In this document: one piece after another, positions 33,986-43,475 of the stretch
Layout: every line of letters starts with the position of its first letter
Position numbering within the stretch: position 1 is the first letter of the stretch
Source of the DNA: DAINBT01 sp036732785
Lineage (GTDB): Bacteria > Planctomycetota > Phycisphaerae > Sedimentisphaerales > SM23-30
Assembly (NCBI GenBank): GCA_964537505.1
Contig: CAZICK010000017.1
Coordinates: 1 to 50,545, forward strand
Direction: 5' to 3'
DNA length: 50,545 nucleotides
Notes under the pieces: generated by a model
The model's input: the letters and a program-made list of their open reading frames with translations, nothing else
The model's database searches: none
What the model was told of the DNA's origin: nothing
Translations under genes and position numbers: made by a program

Positions 33986-34537
33986 ATGGCAGATTTTTTT
34001 GGTTTTCAAACAGGTGTATGGCCGATCAAGGCACTTTACGCCAGTTTGGCAGTAGCGGTTGTCGGTCTTGTCTTTACCATCTATCATGGCGGCGGCGACG
34101 CCGACAAAGGCAGTCGTAGTGTTTTTTTGAAATGCTATGACAAAGAATGTGGGAACGTCAAGGAATATTCGAGCGAAGAGTTTACGGAACTCACTAAAAA
34201 CGAGACTTTGAAATATGCCGAGCAGTTGGCCCAGACCGATCCCCAAACAGCCGAGATTATGCGAACAATGGTGACAGATCGGGCCAAAGCCATGACGATG
34301 CCCGGCGCTATGATGGTCAGGATACCCAATTGGGGAGATATTAAGACCCCGCTTACGTGTTCCAAATGTAGCAAACAAACCATGCTTTTGGCCAAAAAAT
34401 GCCCAAAGTGCAGTACCGTCTTCGTCCAATATGACCAGAACCTGGCCTATACCGATAAATGTCCCAACTGTGGTTATAGCAGGGCGAAAGAGCGAGAGGA
34501 TCAAAAGGGCAAGAAAGGCAAGAAAGAACAAATATGA
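33986..34537 (+). CDS. Membrane-anchored zinc-ribbon protein of unknown function
   Basis: 183 residues. One N-terminal membrane segment (about 13-34, IKALYASLAVAVVGLVFTIYH) places the rest on one side of the membrane. After a helical stretch there are CysxxCys pairs: TCSKCSK and KCPKCST, then CPNCGYSR, forming one or two zinc ribbons. Cys at positions 49 and 54 (LKCYDKECG) add a third pair. The C-terminus is Lys-rich (KGKKGKKEQI). AAGGAG (33972-33977) lies eight bases before ATG 33986, so the ATG at 33980 is too close to be used. I do not recognise a named family. It is not obviously part of the Mla operon that follows. Confidence 0.75.
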   Translation: MADFFGFQTGVWPIKALYASLAVAVVGLVFTIYHGGGDADKGSRSVFLKCYDKECGNVKEYSSEEFTELTKNETLKYAEQLAQTDPQTAEIMRTMVTDRAKAMTMPGAMMVRIPNWGDIKTPLTCSKCSKQTMLLAKKCPKCSTVFVQYDQNLAYTDKCPNCGYSRAKEREDQKGKKGKKEQI

Positions 34538-34710
34538 ACTGGCCGATTGTCTTTCCGGGTCAAGACAGTCTGTTATGAGCGCCGCCAAAGAGCCAAAAAG
34601 ACCGAGGAGGCAGTGACCTGTACGCTTATTCCGGGCAGGAAAGCTGTCGGAGTTAAGCATACTCGAAAAAACAGCGTCTTGTGTCCAGTTGAACGTTATG
34701 TCCATACTGA

Positions 34711-35544
34711 ATGAAGGGTTTAGTTTGTGATGTTATGCAGTCGCGTAGTCTTTTTTTAAGGGTGGCCGATTTTGGCCGATTTTGGCGTTTTGTATGGCAG
34801 GTTTTGATCTGTCGGATAGCTGTACCGCGTCAGGGCCCGGCGGTGATGTCTCGGGATCGTCTTTTGGTTCAAATGTTTGAGATCGGCACCAAAAGTGTTC
34901 CGGTGGTGATGATCACCGGTGCCTTTGTGGCTATGACTTTGGCGATCCAGAGCTATTCGCAGTTGAAGAACCTCGGTATGGAGGATCGGCTCGGAAGTCT
35001 GATCAATATATCGGTGGTGAAGGAGTTGGGGCCGGTTTTAGCCGCTTTCATGTTAGCCGGACGGGTCGGTGGGGCGATGACGGCCGAATTGGGCACTATG
35101 AAGGTAACCGAGCAGATCGACGCCATTCGTGCTATGGGCTCCGATCCGGTTCGGTTCCTGGTTTGGCCGCGGTTCCTGGCATGTGTGCTGTTGACTCCCT
35201 TTTTGACTATTTACGCGGACGTGATGGGTGTACTGGGCGGTTACGTAATTAGTGTTTGGCACTTTGGCATCAACAGTGAGTCATATTGGAGTTTTAGTGC
35301 CGAGATTGTTGAAAAGTGGGATATAATGGTCGGTATCGGCAAGGGGGTTTTTTTCGGAGCGGGCATTGCTTTGATCAGTTGTTATAAAGGCTTTAACTGT
35401 ACCCGCGGCGCCCACGGCGTAGGCAGGGCCTGTACCGAGGCTTTTGTGCAAAGTTTTATCGCTATTTTGGTGCTCAATTTTATGCTGGCGGTTATCAGCC
35501 GTGCCATTTACGAAACGTTTTGGGGTATCAAGGTACTCATATAA
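34711..35544 (+). CDS. mlaE: MlaE-type ABC transporter permease
   Basis: 277 residues with about five or six membrane segments. Permease of a lipid transporter that moves phospholipid between outer and inner membranes. The hallmark segment is VVKELGPVLAAFMLAGRVGGAMTAELGTMKVTEQIDAIRAMGSDP. The C-terminus ends with AVISRAIYETFWGIKVLI. The gene is followed by the ATPase gene (70-base spacing) and an MCE protein. No strong ribosome site precedes the ATG. Confidence 0.92.
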   Translation: MKGLVCDVMQSRSLFLRVADFGRFWRFVWQVLICRIAVPRQGPAVMSRDRLLVQMFEIGTKSVPVVMITGAFVAMTLAIQSYSQLKNLGMEDRLGSLINISVVKELGPVLAAFMLAGRVGGAMTAELGTMKVTEQIDAIRAMGSDPVRFLVWPRFLACVLLTPFLTIYADVMGVLGGYVISVWHFGINSESYWSFSAEIVEKWDIMVGIGKGVFFGAGIALISCYKGFNCTRGAHGVGRACTEAFVQSFIAILVLNFMLAVISRAIYETFWGIKVLI

Positions 35545-35614
35545 CAACAAATGCCGGGGACAGAAGTGATCAGCCAGCCAAGACGGAAATCCCGATAAAC
35601 GGTAACAATCAGAC

Positions 35615-36433
35615 ATGAACGCTCGGAACAACAAAATGCTGTTCGAACTGCAAGAGGTAAGCAAGTCTTTTGGTAAAGTAAAGGTGCTTCAGCAGATTGA
35701 TTTTGGCATAGAAGCGGGCCAAACCACGGTGGTCATTGGTCCCAGCGGATGCGGCAAAACGGTAATGCTCAAGCATTTGATTATGCTGCTTCGTCCGGAC
35801 CGTGGCCGGGTTTTCTTTGATGGGGGGCGGATCGACAATCTTACGGAAAACAAATTGGTGGATGTGCGACGCCGCTGTGGATTTTTGTTTCAGGGCGGAG
35901 CCTTGTTCGATTCTCAGACAGTGGCCGAAAACGTGGCTTTTCCGCTTTGGCAGCACTCGAAACTGTCGGTTCAGCAAATTGCCCGGCTGGTGGAAGAAAA
36001 ACTCGAATTGGTTGGTATGAGCCAGATGGGAAAACGATACCCGTCGGAACTCTCCGGGGGCCAGCAGAAGCGCGTAGCTTTGGCGCGCGCAATTGCCCTT
36101 TCGCCAGAGGTCATTCTTTACGATGAGCCTACCACGGGACTGGACCCTATTCGGGCGGATACCATCAACGAACTGATCATCAAACTGCAGCGTGAGCTGC
36201 AGATCACCTCTATTGTGGTGACGCACGATATGCACAGCACTTATAGAATAGCAGATCGCATTGTGATGCTCAGCCAGGGGCGTATCATTGTGGACGGTAC
36301 AACCGAACAGATTCGCAACAGTACCGACAAAGCAGTGCAACGTTTCGTTCATGGACACGGTGAAGGTCTTGACGGTGACAGTCAGCCGACTACTCTCGAC
36401 GACGAAAAGGAACAGAATCATGAAAGAAAATAG
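35615..36433 (+). CDS. mlaF: MlaF-type ABC transporter ATPase
   Basis: 272 residues. ATPase that powers the permease encoded just upstream. Walker A GPSGCGKT (42-49), signature LSGGQ (146-150), Walker B ILYDE (167-171) followed by PTTGLDP and a switch His in VTHDMHSTY. MlaF-like features include FLFQGGALFDSQTVAENVAFPL. The C-terminal about 40 residues are polar and overlap the start of the MCE gene by 14 bases, so translation is probably coupled. Confidence 0.94.
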   Translation: MNARNNKMLFELQEVSKSFGKVKVLQQIDFGIEAGQTTVVIGPSGCGKTVMLKHLIMLLRPDRGRVFFDGGRIDNLTENKLVDVRRRCGFLFQGGALFDSQTVAENVAFPLWQHSKLSVQQIARLVEEKLELVGMSQMGKRYPSELSGGQQKRVALARAIALSPEVILYDEPTTGLDPIRADTINELIIKLQRELQITSIVVTHDMHSTYRIADRIVMLSQGRIIVDGTTEQIRNSTDKAVQRFVHGHGEGLDGDSQPTTLDDEKEQNHERK

Positions 36434-37493
36434 GCGCAATATTATTGTGGGGATTTTCGTAATTGCCGGACTGGTCATTGCGGGTTGGATGGTCTTTCAG
36501 TTCGGCGATTTGCCGGCTTTTGTCAGTCGTTATGACGCTTGTGAAGTTGCTGTTTTCTTTCCTGAAGCGCCGGGAATACAAGAAAACACTGCTGTATTGT
36601 TTCGCGGCTATCGGGTGGGCAAAGTTATTCAGGTCGATCCACCGAGGCTGCTGGACGACCTCGCTAATCCCGATCTACAGTTTTATCAAATCAAAGTAAT
36701 AGCCGCGATCTCCAAAGACTATCGCATACCAGCCAATGTGGTGCCCCAAATACATCGCCGGGGGCTTGGCGGCAGTTCCGTAGAGCTTGTCCTGACCGAA
36801 TCGGCCGCACTGCAAATGCTTTCCAGTGGTGCCAAGCTTCAAGGCGTCGTTTCCGAAACCAGTGAGTTCATCACGGAAAAAACCCAACACCAACTGGACC
36901 AGCTTATCGGGTCACTGACCGGCCTGAGTGATCAGTTCCAGCGCCAACTGATCCCCTTACCGCCTGATGTGGTCGATCATGGCGATCCGGACGAAGTACA
37001 CGCCAATATCACCACTGCTGTAATGCGCCTCGATAAAACTCTAAAACACCTCGATATCTTCCTGGGTGATGTGGAAAACCAACAAAACTTCAAACAGGGC
37101 CTGGCCGATTTCGCCGACCTGTCAAAGGATCTCCGAAGTGCCATCACAAAGATCGAACATACTACCGTCGAAGCACGCAAACTCATCGAACAAGTCTCCG
37201 GCACGGTGGGAAATATAGATGACCTGGCAGGTAAGGTGACCACCACTTTTGAGCGAACCTCCGTCAACATCCAGAATACCGCCGACCAATTGGCCGCCAC
37301 GCTCAAACATCTGGACGTCATCCTCGTCAATATCTCCGCCGGCAAAGGAACCATTGGACAAGCCTTTAATGATCCCCGCTTGTATGAAGCTCTCACTGAC
37401 ACCTGCACCAGCCTTACCCTCGCTGTCGAAAAACTGCAATCTCTGCTCACAAAAGTAGAGGAAAAAGGCCTGAAAAAGGTATGGAGCAAGTAA
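36420..37493 (+). CDS. mlaD: MlaD-type MCE domain protein
   Basis: 357 residues. One N-terminal membrane anchor (IIVGIFVIAGLVIAGWMVFQF) and an MCE domain (about 35-135) that forms a lipid-carrying ring in MlaD. The remaining about 200 residues are helical with coiled-coil character, as in longer MCE proteins such as those that form tunnels. AAAGGA sits about eight bases before ATG 36420, favoured over upstream in-frame ATGs because it starts right at the membrane segment. Substrate is inferred to be a phospholipid. Confidence 0.92.
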   Translation: MKENRRNIIVGIFVIAGLVIAGWMVFQFGDLPAFVSRYDACEVAVFFPEAPGIQENTAVLFRGYRVGKVIQVDPPRLLDDLANPDLQFYQIKVIAAISKDYRIPANVVPQIHRRGLGGSSVELVLTESAALQMLSSGAKLQGVVSETSEFITEKTQHQLDQLIGSLTGLSDQFQRQLIPLPPDVVDHGDPDEVHANITTAVMRLDKTLKHLDIFLGDVENQQNFKQGLADFADLSKDLRSAITKIEHTTVEARKLIEQVSGTVGNIDDLAGKVTTTFERTSVNIQNTADQLAATLKHLDVILVNISAGKGTIGQAFNDPRLYEALTDTCTSLTLAVEKLQSLLTKVEEKGLKKVWSK

Positions 37494-37549
37494 AACCGAA
37501 ATAACCGGCATGCCCGAGGCGTTTATACCTGTTGGGCTCGTCCACGTGT

Positions 37550-39136
37550 CTATTCGATAATCAATGATCTTCCCGTCATCTCGTTCGGCTGATCCAGCCC
37601 CATAATATGTAACGCCGTGGGAGCCACATCGGCCAGGCAGCCGTCCTCTCGCAGTTTGCAGTTTTTGTACTTTTTATCGAAAACGATAAGTGGTACCGGC
37701 CAGGTGGTATGTGCCGTATGTGGTCCGTTCGTGGTCACATCATACATCAACTCCAGGTTACCGTGATCGGCCGTGACGATAGCGGACCCACCCATCTGCT
37801 CAATCTTGTCCAGCAGTTTGCCGACACAAACATCGACTGTTTCAGCGGCCTTGATCGCGGCGGCCATAATACCCGTATGACCAACCATATCCGGATTAGC
37901 GAAATTAACCACCATTACATCATATTTGTCCGAGGCGAGTCTCTCCAGGACCTTATCGGTTACTTCAAATGCGGACATCTCCGGCTTGAGATCGTACGTG
38001 CGTACCTTGGGCGAAGGAACGATCTGACGATCTTCACCTTTATACGGCGATTCGGTGTAGTCATTAAAAAAGAAAGTTACATGCGCGTACTTCTCGGTTT
38101 CCGCACAGCGGAACTGCTTCAAACCAAGCTGCGACCAGTAAGCACCCACAATATTTTTCATCTTGGGCGGTTTGGGAAACGCCACCGGCGCCGGTATCGT
38201 GGCGTCATATTCGGTCAGACAAACATAGTAAAGATTCAACATCTCGCCCCGATCAAAGGCGCTGAAATTGGGATCGACAAACGCGCGGGTGATCTCCCGC
38301 GGTCGATCTCCGCGAAAATTGAAGAAAATCACCGCGTCACCATCTTCGATCAATGCCAAAGGTTGTGAATCATCACCGACGATCAACACCGGTTCCACAA
38401 ACTCGTCCGTAACATCGTTGTCATAGCTTGCCTGGATGGCCTGTTCGACAGATGCCGCTTTCCTGCCTTTGCCGTAGCGGAAACATTGATACGCCTTTTC
38501 GACCCGCTCCCATCGCTGGTCGCGATCCATCCCATAAAATCGCCCCATAACCGTCGCGATCTGACCAACCCCGATTTCTTTCATCTTCTGCTCGACCTGC
38601 ATCAGGAAACCTTTACCGCTGTTGGGCGGCGTATCGCGACCGTCGGTCAGGGCGTGCAGATAGATACGATCAAAGTTGTTGCGCTTGGCCAATTCCAACA
38701 AACCATACAAATGCTCCAAAAGCGAATGCACCCCCGCATTGCTGACCAGGCCGATCAAATGAAGCTTACCGTGATTTTTCCGGCAATGTTCCAGGGCGTT
38801 AAGCAGTATCTCGTTCTTAAAAAAACTGCCTTCCCGAACCGCCCGGGTCAGCCGCATCGACTCCTGGTGCACAATTCGGCCGGCCCCGATATTCTGATGG
38901 CCTACCTCGCTATTGCCCATCGTGCCTTTAGGTAAGCCCACTTCTTCGCCACTGGTTGCGATCAAACAATGAGCATATTCCCGACGCAGACGCTCGTCCA
39001 CGGGAATATCAGCCAGCCGGGTGGCATCATATTGCTGGAGTTCTGGATCGCTGTTGTAACCCCAGCCATCACGAATAATTAACACAAAAGGTCTGACACG
39101 ACACTTTGTGCCCGGTTTTTGTTTGGCAGATGACAT
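37550..39136 (-). CDS. gpmI: 2,3-bisphosphoglycerate-independent phosphoglycerate mutase
   Basis: 528 residues. Interconverts 3- and 2-phosphoglycerate in glycolysis and gluconeogenesis, using two Mn2+ and a phosphoserine. The metal-binding Asp is in LIIRDGWG (Asp23), the catalytic serine in GTMGNSEVGH (Ser76), and TADHGNLELMYD near the C-terminus carries further metal ligands; ALTDGRDTPP and FFNFRGDRPRE are the usual substrate loops. It converges with mlaD, 56 bases apart. Confidence 0.96.
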   Translation of the reverse strand: MSSAKQKPGTKCRVRPFVLIIRDGWGYNSDPELQQYDATRLADIPVDERLRREYAHCLIATSGEEVGLPKGTMGNSEVGHQNIGAGRIVHQESMRLTRAVREGSFFKNEILLNALEHCRKNHGKLHLIGLVSNAGVHSLLEHLYGLLELAKRNNFDRIYLHALTDGRDTPPNSGKGFLMQVEQKMKEIGVGQIATVMGRFYGMDRDQRWERVEKAYQCFRYGKGRKAASVEQAIQASYDNDVTDEFVEPVLIVGDDSQPLALIEDGDAVIFFNFRGDRPREITRAFVDPNFSAFDRGEMLNLYYVCLTEYDATIPAPVAFPKPPKMKNIVGAYWSQLGLKQFRCAETEKYAHVTFFFNDYTESPYKGEDRQIVPSPKVRTYDLKPEMSAFEVTDKVLERLASDKYDVMVVNFANPDMVGHTGIMAAAIKAAETVDVCVGKLLDKIEQMGGSAIVTADHGNLELMYDVTTNGPHTAHTTWPVPLIVFDKKYKNCKLREDGCLADVAPTALHIMGLDQPNEMTGRSLIIE

Positions 39137-39446
39137 ATTCTGACTCCTGTGGCGGTATCTATGGGAAATTAATTACACAAACTGACCGATTCTGGCGAAT
39201 CGCACAAACCGGTCCGTCGGAAGCTGGTAACTTCCTACATTACAACACGTTATCTCTATTTATTCCGCTAACGACCAATGGCTCAGACAGGTCGTTCTGG
39301 TCAGGTTTTCTCGTATATTCCGGCATGTTGTCAGAAAAAAACATGAATTTTCTGACTTCCTTGCCAAACAACCCTCTCCACGGTTGGTTCGGATGGCTCA
39401 ATGGGATATACTACAATATAAGGCTGATAAGGGACACATTTTTTTT
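39137..39446. other. Divergent intergenic region between gpmI and the S41 protease
   Basis: 310 bases. It holds a perfect 9-bp inverted repeat (39330-39356) and a TACAAT -10-like box (39412-39417) about 30 bases before ATG 39447. No gene seen. Confidence 0.55.
39330..39356. promoter_or_regulatory. Perfect 9-bp inverted repeat
   Basis: GTCAGAAAA and TTTTCTGAC with a 9-base spacer, upstream of the S41 protease gene. Candidate operator or RNA hairpin. Confidence 0.4.
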
Positions 39447-41177
39447 ATGCACGCAAACAGATCACAACATAACTTACTTATCCGGTCGTCCAGAGAAAAC
39501 CGATCTGCCGATTGGTTTACCCATTGCTTGTTGCCTGCCTTATTGACCGCGTTTTTGTTGTTGGCCGTCCGGGTCAATCGCTTGCCCGCTTTTCTGATTG
39601 CCGATGATGTGATTTCAGGAACTGTTGCGACGATTTTACAACAGGCCGATGATGCCATGGCTCAGAAGTTATGGTACGAGGCTAAGGACGATCTCGAACA
39701 GGCACTTTTGCAGTCTGATCCGACTGCGCACGAGTCCATCCGCAAACGTCTCCAATGGTGTCATGCCAATACATCTCTGGAACAACGCTATGGCGACCAA
39801 AGTGTAGCGCAGCACATCCGCGCGGTCGAACCTGCCCACGCCCAAACCATACTGACGCGAACATTACAGTTGATCGATGAAAATTACTATGAGGAATTTG
39901 ACGTAAAAGAGATATTGGAGAAGGCACTGCTGCAATTGCAGGCGGTAACCGAAAACCCGTTCGTCTATCATCAGTTTGCGGTTGACGATCGGGTTTTGGC
40001 TCCGTTGCAGGAACGTATAAAATCGTTACTTCGGGATCTGCCGGCCAGCGAACCTTGCCGACCCATTATGTTGCTCACCATAGCTCAGTCGTTATGTAAC
40101 CTCAGCGAAGAAGCAGGATTAGGCGCATCGTGGCCCACGCTGGAGTTGGCGTATGCCTTCGCTGACAGCCTCGACCCATATTCTTATTTACTCTCGCCCC
40201 GTCAGTGTAGTGTTATGTACGACCAGTTGGAAGGGCATTATGTAGGTACAGGTCTCGACTTGATTTTTACAGATCGCTTTCCGCTCGTTTTTGACGTGGT
40301 CCCGGATAGTCCCGCACAAAAATGCGGTATTGTCCCCGGCGATATCCTGATCGAAGCGGACGGAGTGGATTGCAGGTCGAAAACCCCTGAACAGATCGGT
40401 AAACTGCTTATCGGTCAGGTCCAAACAAACGTAACCGTTACCATAAAACGTGATGACGAAGAAAAACCTTTATCCATGACTATAACCCGCCGGTTGATCG
40501 ATGCCCCAAGCGTCAGATACGTAATGTTGTTAGAGCCGATGATAGGCTTCTTGCGGGTCGTCAGCTTCGATCAGGATACCGCCCTGGAAATGCAACATGC
40601 CGTTGACGACCTGAAATCACGCGGGGCAAAATCTTTGGTGATCGATCTGCGCAGCAATGGGGGCGGAATTATGTCTTCAGCCATCGATGCGGTAAGATTG
40701 TTTATCGATCGCGGAACTATCGTTACAGTGTGTACCTCGAATGAGAAGACAAGATACGTTGCCGGCGGCGACGGCTTCTCCTGCGAAACAAAAACAAAAC
40801 ATGGTACCGCGACAGGTTTGGCATGTTACAAAATGCCACTGGTGCTTCTGGTCGATGAGAAAACCGCCAGCGCCTCCGAAATTTTTACCGCCGCTCTCCA
40901 GGACCACCATCGGGCTGTAGTCGTTGGAACAAACACCCTGGGTAAAAATGTGGTCCAGACAATCTTCAGCCTCAAACCCAGCGCCGCCGCTCTTTGCATC
41001 ACCACCGCCAGATACCTTCCTCCCAGCGAAAAAGACTTTCATCAGCGTGGCCTGGTCCCGGATATTCTGGTCGAAAACGACCTGTTTGGCGCCGAGAGCA
41101 ACGTTTCGATGAAAACATACCTCACGCCGGAAAACCCCACCCTCAAAGAAGCGATTAAACAAGTCAAACTGCTGTAA
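39447..41177 (+). CDS. S41 family C-terminal-processing peptidase
   Basis: 576 residues. An N-terminal hydrophobic segment (about 26-44, LLPALLTAFLLLAVRVNRL) anchors or exports it. A helical region precedes a PDZ domain (about 245-340, GHYVGTGLDLIF...GIVPGDILIEADG). The S41 domain has the nucleophile Ser475 (KTASASEIF) and general base Lys500 (TLGKNVVQ), with SLVIDLRSNGGGIM before them. Such proteases trim or degrade proteins outside the cytoplasm. The ATG at 39447 is preferred because a -10 box at 39412-39417 would leave earlier starts untranscribed, though an in-frame ATG at 39393 cannot be excluded. Confidence 0.88.
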   Translation: MHANRSQHNLLIRSSRENRSADWFTHCLLPALLTAFLLLAVRVNRLPAFLIADDVISGTVATILQQADDAMAQKLWYEAKDDLEQALLQSDPTAHESIRKRLQWCHANTSLEQRYGDQSVAQHIRAVEPAHAQTILTRTLQLIDENYYEEFDVKEILEKALLQLQAVTENPFVYHQFAVDDRVLAPLQERIKSLLRDLPASEPCRPIMLLTIAQSLCNLSEEAGLGASWPTLELAYAFADSLDPYSYLLSPRQCSVMYDQLEGHYVGTGLDLIFTDRFPLVFDVVPDSPAQKCGIVPGDILIEADGVDCRSKTPEQIGKLLIGQVQTNVTVTIKRDDEEKPLSMTITRRLIDAPSVRYVMLLEPMIGFLRVVSFDQDTALEMQHAVDDLKSRGAKSLVIDLRSNGGGIMSSAIDAVRLFIDRGTIVTVCTSNEKTRYVAGGDGFSCETKTKHGTATGLACYKMPLVLLVDEKTASASEIFTAALQDHHRAVVVGTNTLGKNVVQTIFSLKPSAAALCITTARYLPPSEKDFHQRGLVPDILVENDLFGAESNVSMKTYLTPENPTLKEAIKQVKLL

Positions 41178-41504
41178 ACAAACTCATGCCCCAGGCCGAT
41201 CCCTTTTGCGGATTTGCTTGATTACCTGGGTAATCTCTTAAGGGGTTTTTTGCATAACCCCAGATATTTACAGAGGTTATACCAATTTTGATTGTACTTG
41301 CACTGTCGGGGTCTGATCGGTCTGTAAGATGGGATTGACATACTCCTATATATGTTATAGGATTGCCGACTCCTGTCCTCGGCGAGGGCAGCCGGCCCTG
41401 GAAAAAGCCGTTATAGCAGCAGTCTTCGCATACGGCTAAATTTAAGAAATGAGGCTTTGCAAGAGTTTTGCAAAGGTCCAATAAGAATATAAGAGGTTTA
41501 TTTT
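41178..41504. other. Promoter and leader of the etf operon
   Basis: 327 bases without a gene. It holds a sigma-70-type promoter with an overlapping inverted repeat (41335-41363) and, close to the start codon, a CTTTGCAA/TTGCAAAG inverted repeat (41455-41475) that could fold in the leader. Confidence 0.6.
41335..41363 (+). promoter_or_regulatory. Promoter of etfB with overlapping operator-like palindrome
   Basis: TTGACA (41335-41340), 17 bases, TAGGAT (41358-41363). TCCTATA (41344-41350) and TATAGGA (41356-41362) form a perfect 7-bp inverted repeat covering the spacer and -10, suggesting repression by a dimeric regulator. Confidence 0.55.
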
Positions 41505-42377
41505 ATGTCTTATGATTGTGTAGTTCTCGTTAAGCAGGTACCGGATACCAAAGCGGTCACCGGTAAGGCTATGAATGATGATGGCACAGTCAATCGTTCA
41601 GCGCTGCCGGCGATTTTCAATCCGGAGGACCTTAACGCCCTGGAGATGGCTTTGCAGATCAAGCAATCCAGGGGCGGAACCGTTACGGTAATGACCATGG
41701 GCCTGCCCAAGGCTTGCGATGTGTTGCGCCAGGCGCTTTATCGTGGCGCCGATCGGGTGATATTGATTACCGACCGCCGGGCCGCGGCCAGTGATACGCT
41801 GGCTACCAGCTATATTCTCAGTTGTGCGGTAAAAAAACTGGCGAAGTACGACATTGTCCTGTGTGGCAGGCAGGCCATCGACGGCGACACCGCTCAGGTC
41901 GGGCCTCAGTTGGCAGAAAAACTAAACCTGCCACAGATCACCTATGTTGAAGAACTCCTGCAGTTGAAGGACGATAACATAACGGTCAAACGGAGCATCG
42001 GAGCCGGTTGGGAAAAAATACAGGCCCGGTTACCCGTGTTGATGACCGTGACCGAATCGGCTAATGTTCCTCGTCCGCCGGGGGTAAAACGTCTGATGCG
42101 TTATAAGAAAGCACGCAGCCAAAACGAGCTGGGCGGCTCGAACGCCGGCGACAAAAAAATCGCCGACCTGAAACAAAAAGGGCTGCTGATCGAAGAATGG
42201 AACCTCGACGATATCAATGCCGATCTGGAATGGTGCGGACGGGACGGCAGTCCCACGAAGGTAAATCGTATTCAAAGCGTGATCCTTACCGCCAGTGAGT
42301 TCAAAAACATAGAACCAACGGACCAGGGCATACGTCAGATGGTCCACGAACTAATTGAAGATCATACGATAGGATGA
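41505..42377 (+). CDS. etfB: Electron transfer flavoprotein beta subunit
   Basis: 290 residues. With EtfA it forms the dimer that carries electrons from acyl-CoA dehydrogenases. Typical parts: CVVLVKQVPDTKAV at the start, the AMP-binding region ALYRGADRVILITDRRAAASDTLATSY, IVLCGRQAIDGDTAQVGPQLAE, and ITYVEEL. The AGAGG site lies eight bases before the ATG. It is the first gene of an etfB-etfA-acyl-CoA dehydrogenase operon with a well-formed promoter at 41335-41363. Confidence 0.95.
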   Translation: MSYDCVVLVKQVPDTKAVTGKAMNDDGTVNRSALPAIFNPEDLNALEMALQIKQSRGGTVTVMTMGLPKACDVLRQALYRGADRVILITDRRAAASDTLATSYILSCAVKKLAKYDIVLCGRQAIDGDTAQVGPQLAEKLNLPQITYVEELLQLKDDNITVKRSIGAGWEKIQARLPVLMTVTESANVPRPPGVKRLMRYKKARSQNELGGSNAGDKKIADLKQKGLLIEEWNLDDINADLEWCGRDGSPTKVNRIQSVILTASEFKNIEPTDQGIRQMVHELIEDHTIG

Positions 42378-42428
42378 CTGAATGAGTACATGAGTAGGAA
42401 TAGTGGCGTTTGGTCATTTGGAGCGACG

Positions 42429-43457
42429 ATGATAGAAGTCAACAGAAAAGGTGAAGTATGGGTTTTTGCCGAACAGCGACAGGGCAGACTTAACGAAGTA
42501 TCGTTGGAACTGCTCGGCAAAGGACGCCAACTGGCTGATAAGGTTTCGGTCAGGCTTGCGGCGGTACTGCCTGGCTGCGATGTTGAGTCGCTGGTCGGCG
42601 AACTGGCCGCTTACGGAACCGATAAAGTGTATCTGGCTCAGAACCCGCTGCTGGAGGATTATCAAACCAACAGTTATGCCAAGGTATTGTGCCGACTTAT
42701 CGCCAAACACAAACCGCAAATTGTTCTTTACGGTGCTACGCCGATCGGTCGTGATCTGGCGCCGCGGGTGGCTTCGGCCATGTGGGCGGGACTCACCGCC
42801 GACTGCACCGATCTGCGAATCGAAGATTTCGAAATTGCCAGGACTAAACAACACCACAAAAATCTGCTGCAACAGATAAGGCCCGCCTTTGGCGGTAATA
42901 TTATCGCTACGATCGTCAACTATGATCGCTGGCCGCAGATGGCGACGGTACGAGAAGGGGTTATGCCTCTGCCCAGCCGTAACGGCAAATTGAAAGCCGA
43001 GATAGTAAATGAAACCATCGAAATAACGCCGGAAGACCTGCCGTTGAAGGTACTGGATCGTCATTATGCCCCCAAAAAGGTCAACCTTAAGGCCTCGCGT
43101 ATCATTGTCGCCGGCGGTGCGGGCGTGGGCGGCAGGGACAAATTCCGCTTGATTTGGGACTTGGCCGGCGCCCTGGGCGGCGCTCCGGGAGCATCGCGCG
43201 CGGCGGTGGACCTCGGATTTATCGATCACGAGCATCAGGTCGGCCAAACCGGAACAACTGTACGGCCGGCATTGTATATTGCGGTGGGAATCAGCGGCGC
43301 TATCCAACATTGCGCCGGCATGGCGCAATCGGCCAAGATCGTGGCGGTCAATAATGATCCAGACGCTCCCATTTTCCAGGTAGCCCATTATGGTATCGTC
43401 GGAGACCTCAACGATGTGGTTCCGAGACTGATCAAGGCCATCAAAACCAAAAGCTGA
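42429..43457 (+). CDS. etfA: Electron transfer flavoprotein alpha subunit
   Basis: 342 residues. Holds the FAD of the EtfAB dimer. The N-terminus (VWVFAEQRQGRLNEVSLELLGKGRQLAD) and the C-terminal FAD-binding domain (SRIIVAGGAGVGGRDKF, GASRAAVDLGFIDHEHQVGQTGTTVRPALYIAVGISGAIQH) are typical. A GGAG site five bases before ATG 42429 decides the start over ATG 42390, which would add 13 residues without family match. It lies 51 bases after etfB. Confidence 0.94.
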   Translation: MIEVNRKGEVWVFAEQRQGRLNEVSLELLGKGRQLADKVSVRLAAVLPGCDVESLVGELAAYGTDKVYLAQNPLLEDYQTNSYAKVLCRLIAKHKPQIVLYGATPIGRDLAPRVASAMWAGLTADCTDLRIEDFEIARTKQHHKNLLQQIRPAFGGNIIATIVNYDRWPQMATVREGVMPLPSRNGKLKAEIVNETIEITPEDLPLKVLDRHYAPKKVNLKASRIIVAGGAGVGGRDKFRLIWDLAGALGGAPGASRAAVDLGFIDHEHQVGQTGTTVRPALYIAVGISGAIQHCAGMAQSAKIVAVNNDPDAPIFQVAHYGIVGDLNDVVPRLIKAIKTKS

Positions 43458-43475
43458 AGACAGGAAAGAATTGTT

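Noticed and set aside
33833..34705. 290-codon open frame on the minus strand
   Set aside because: Antisense to the zinc-ribbon gene, which has a well-placed ribosome site, a membrane segment and CxxC pairs. The minus-strand product is low-complexity and lacks a start signal.
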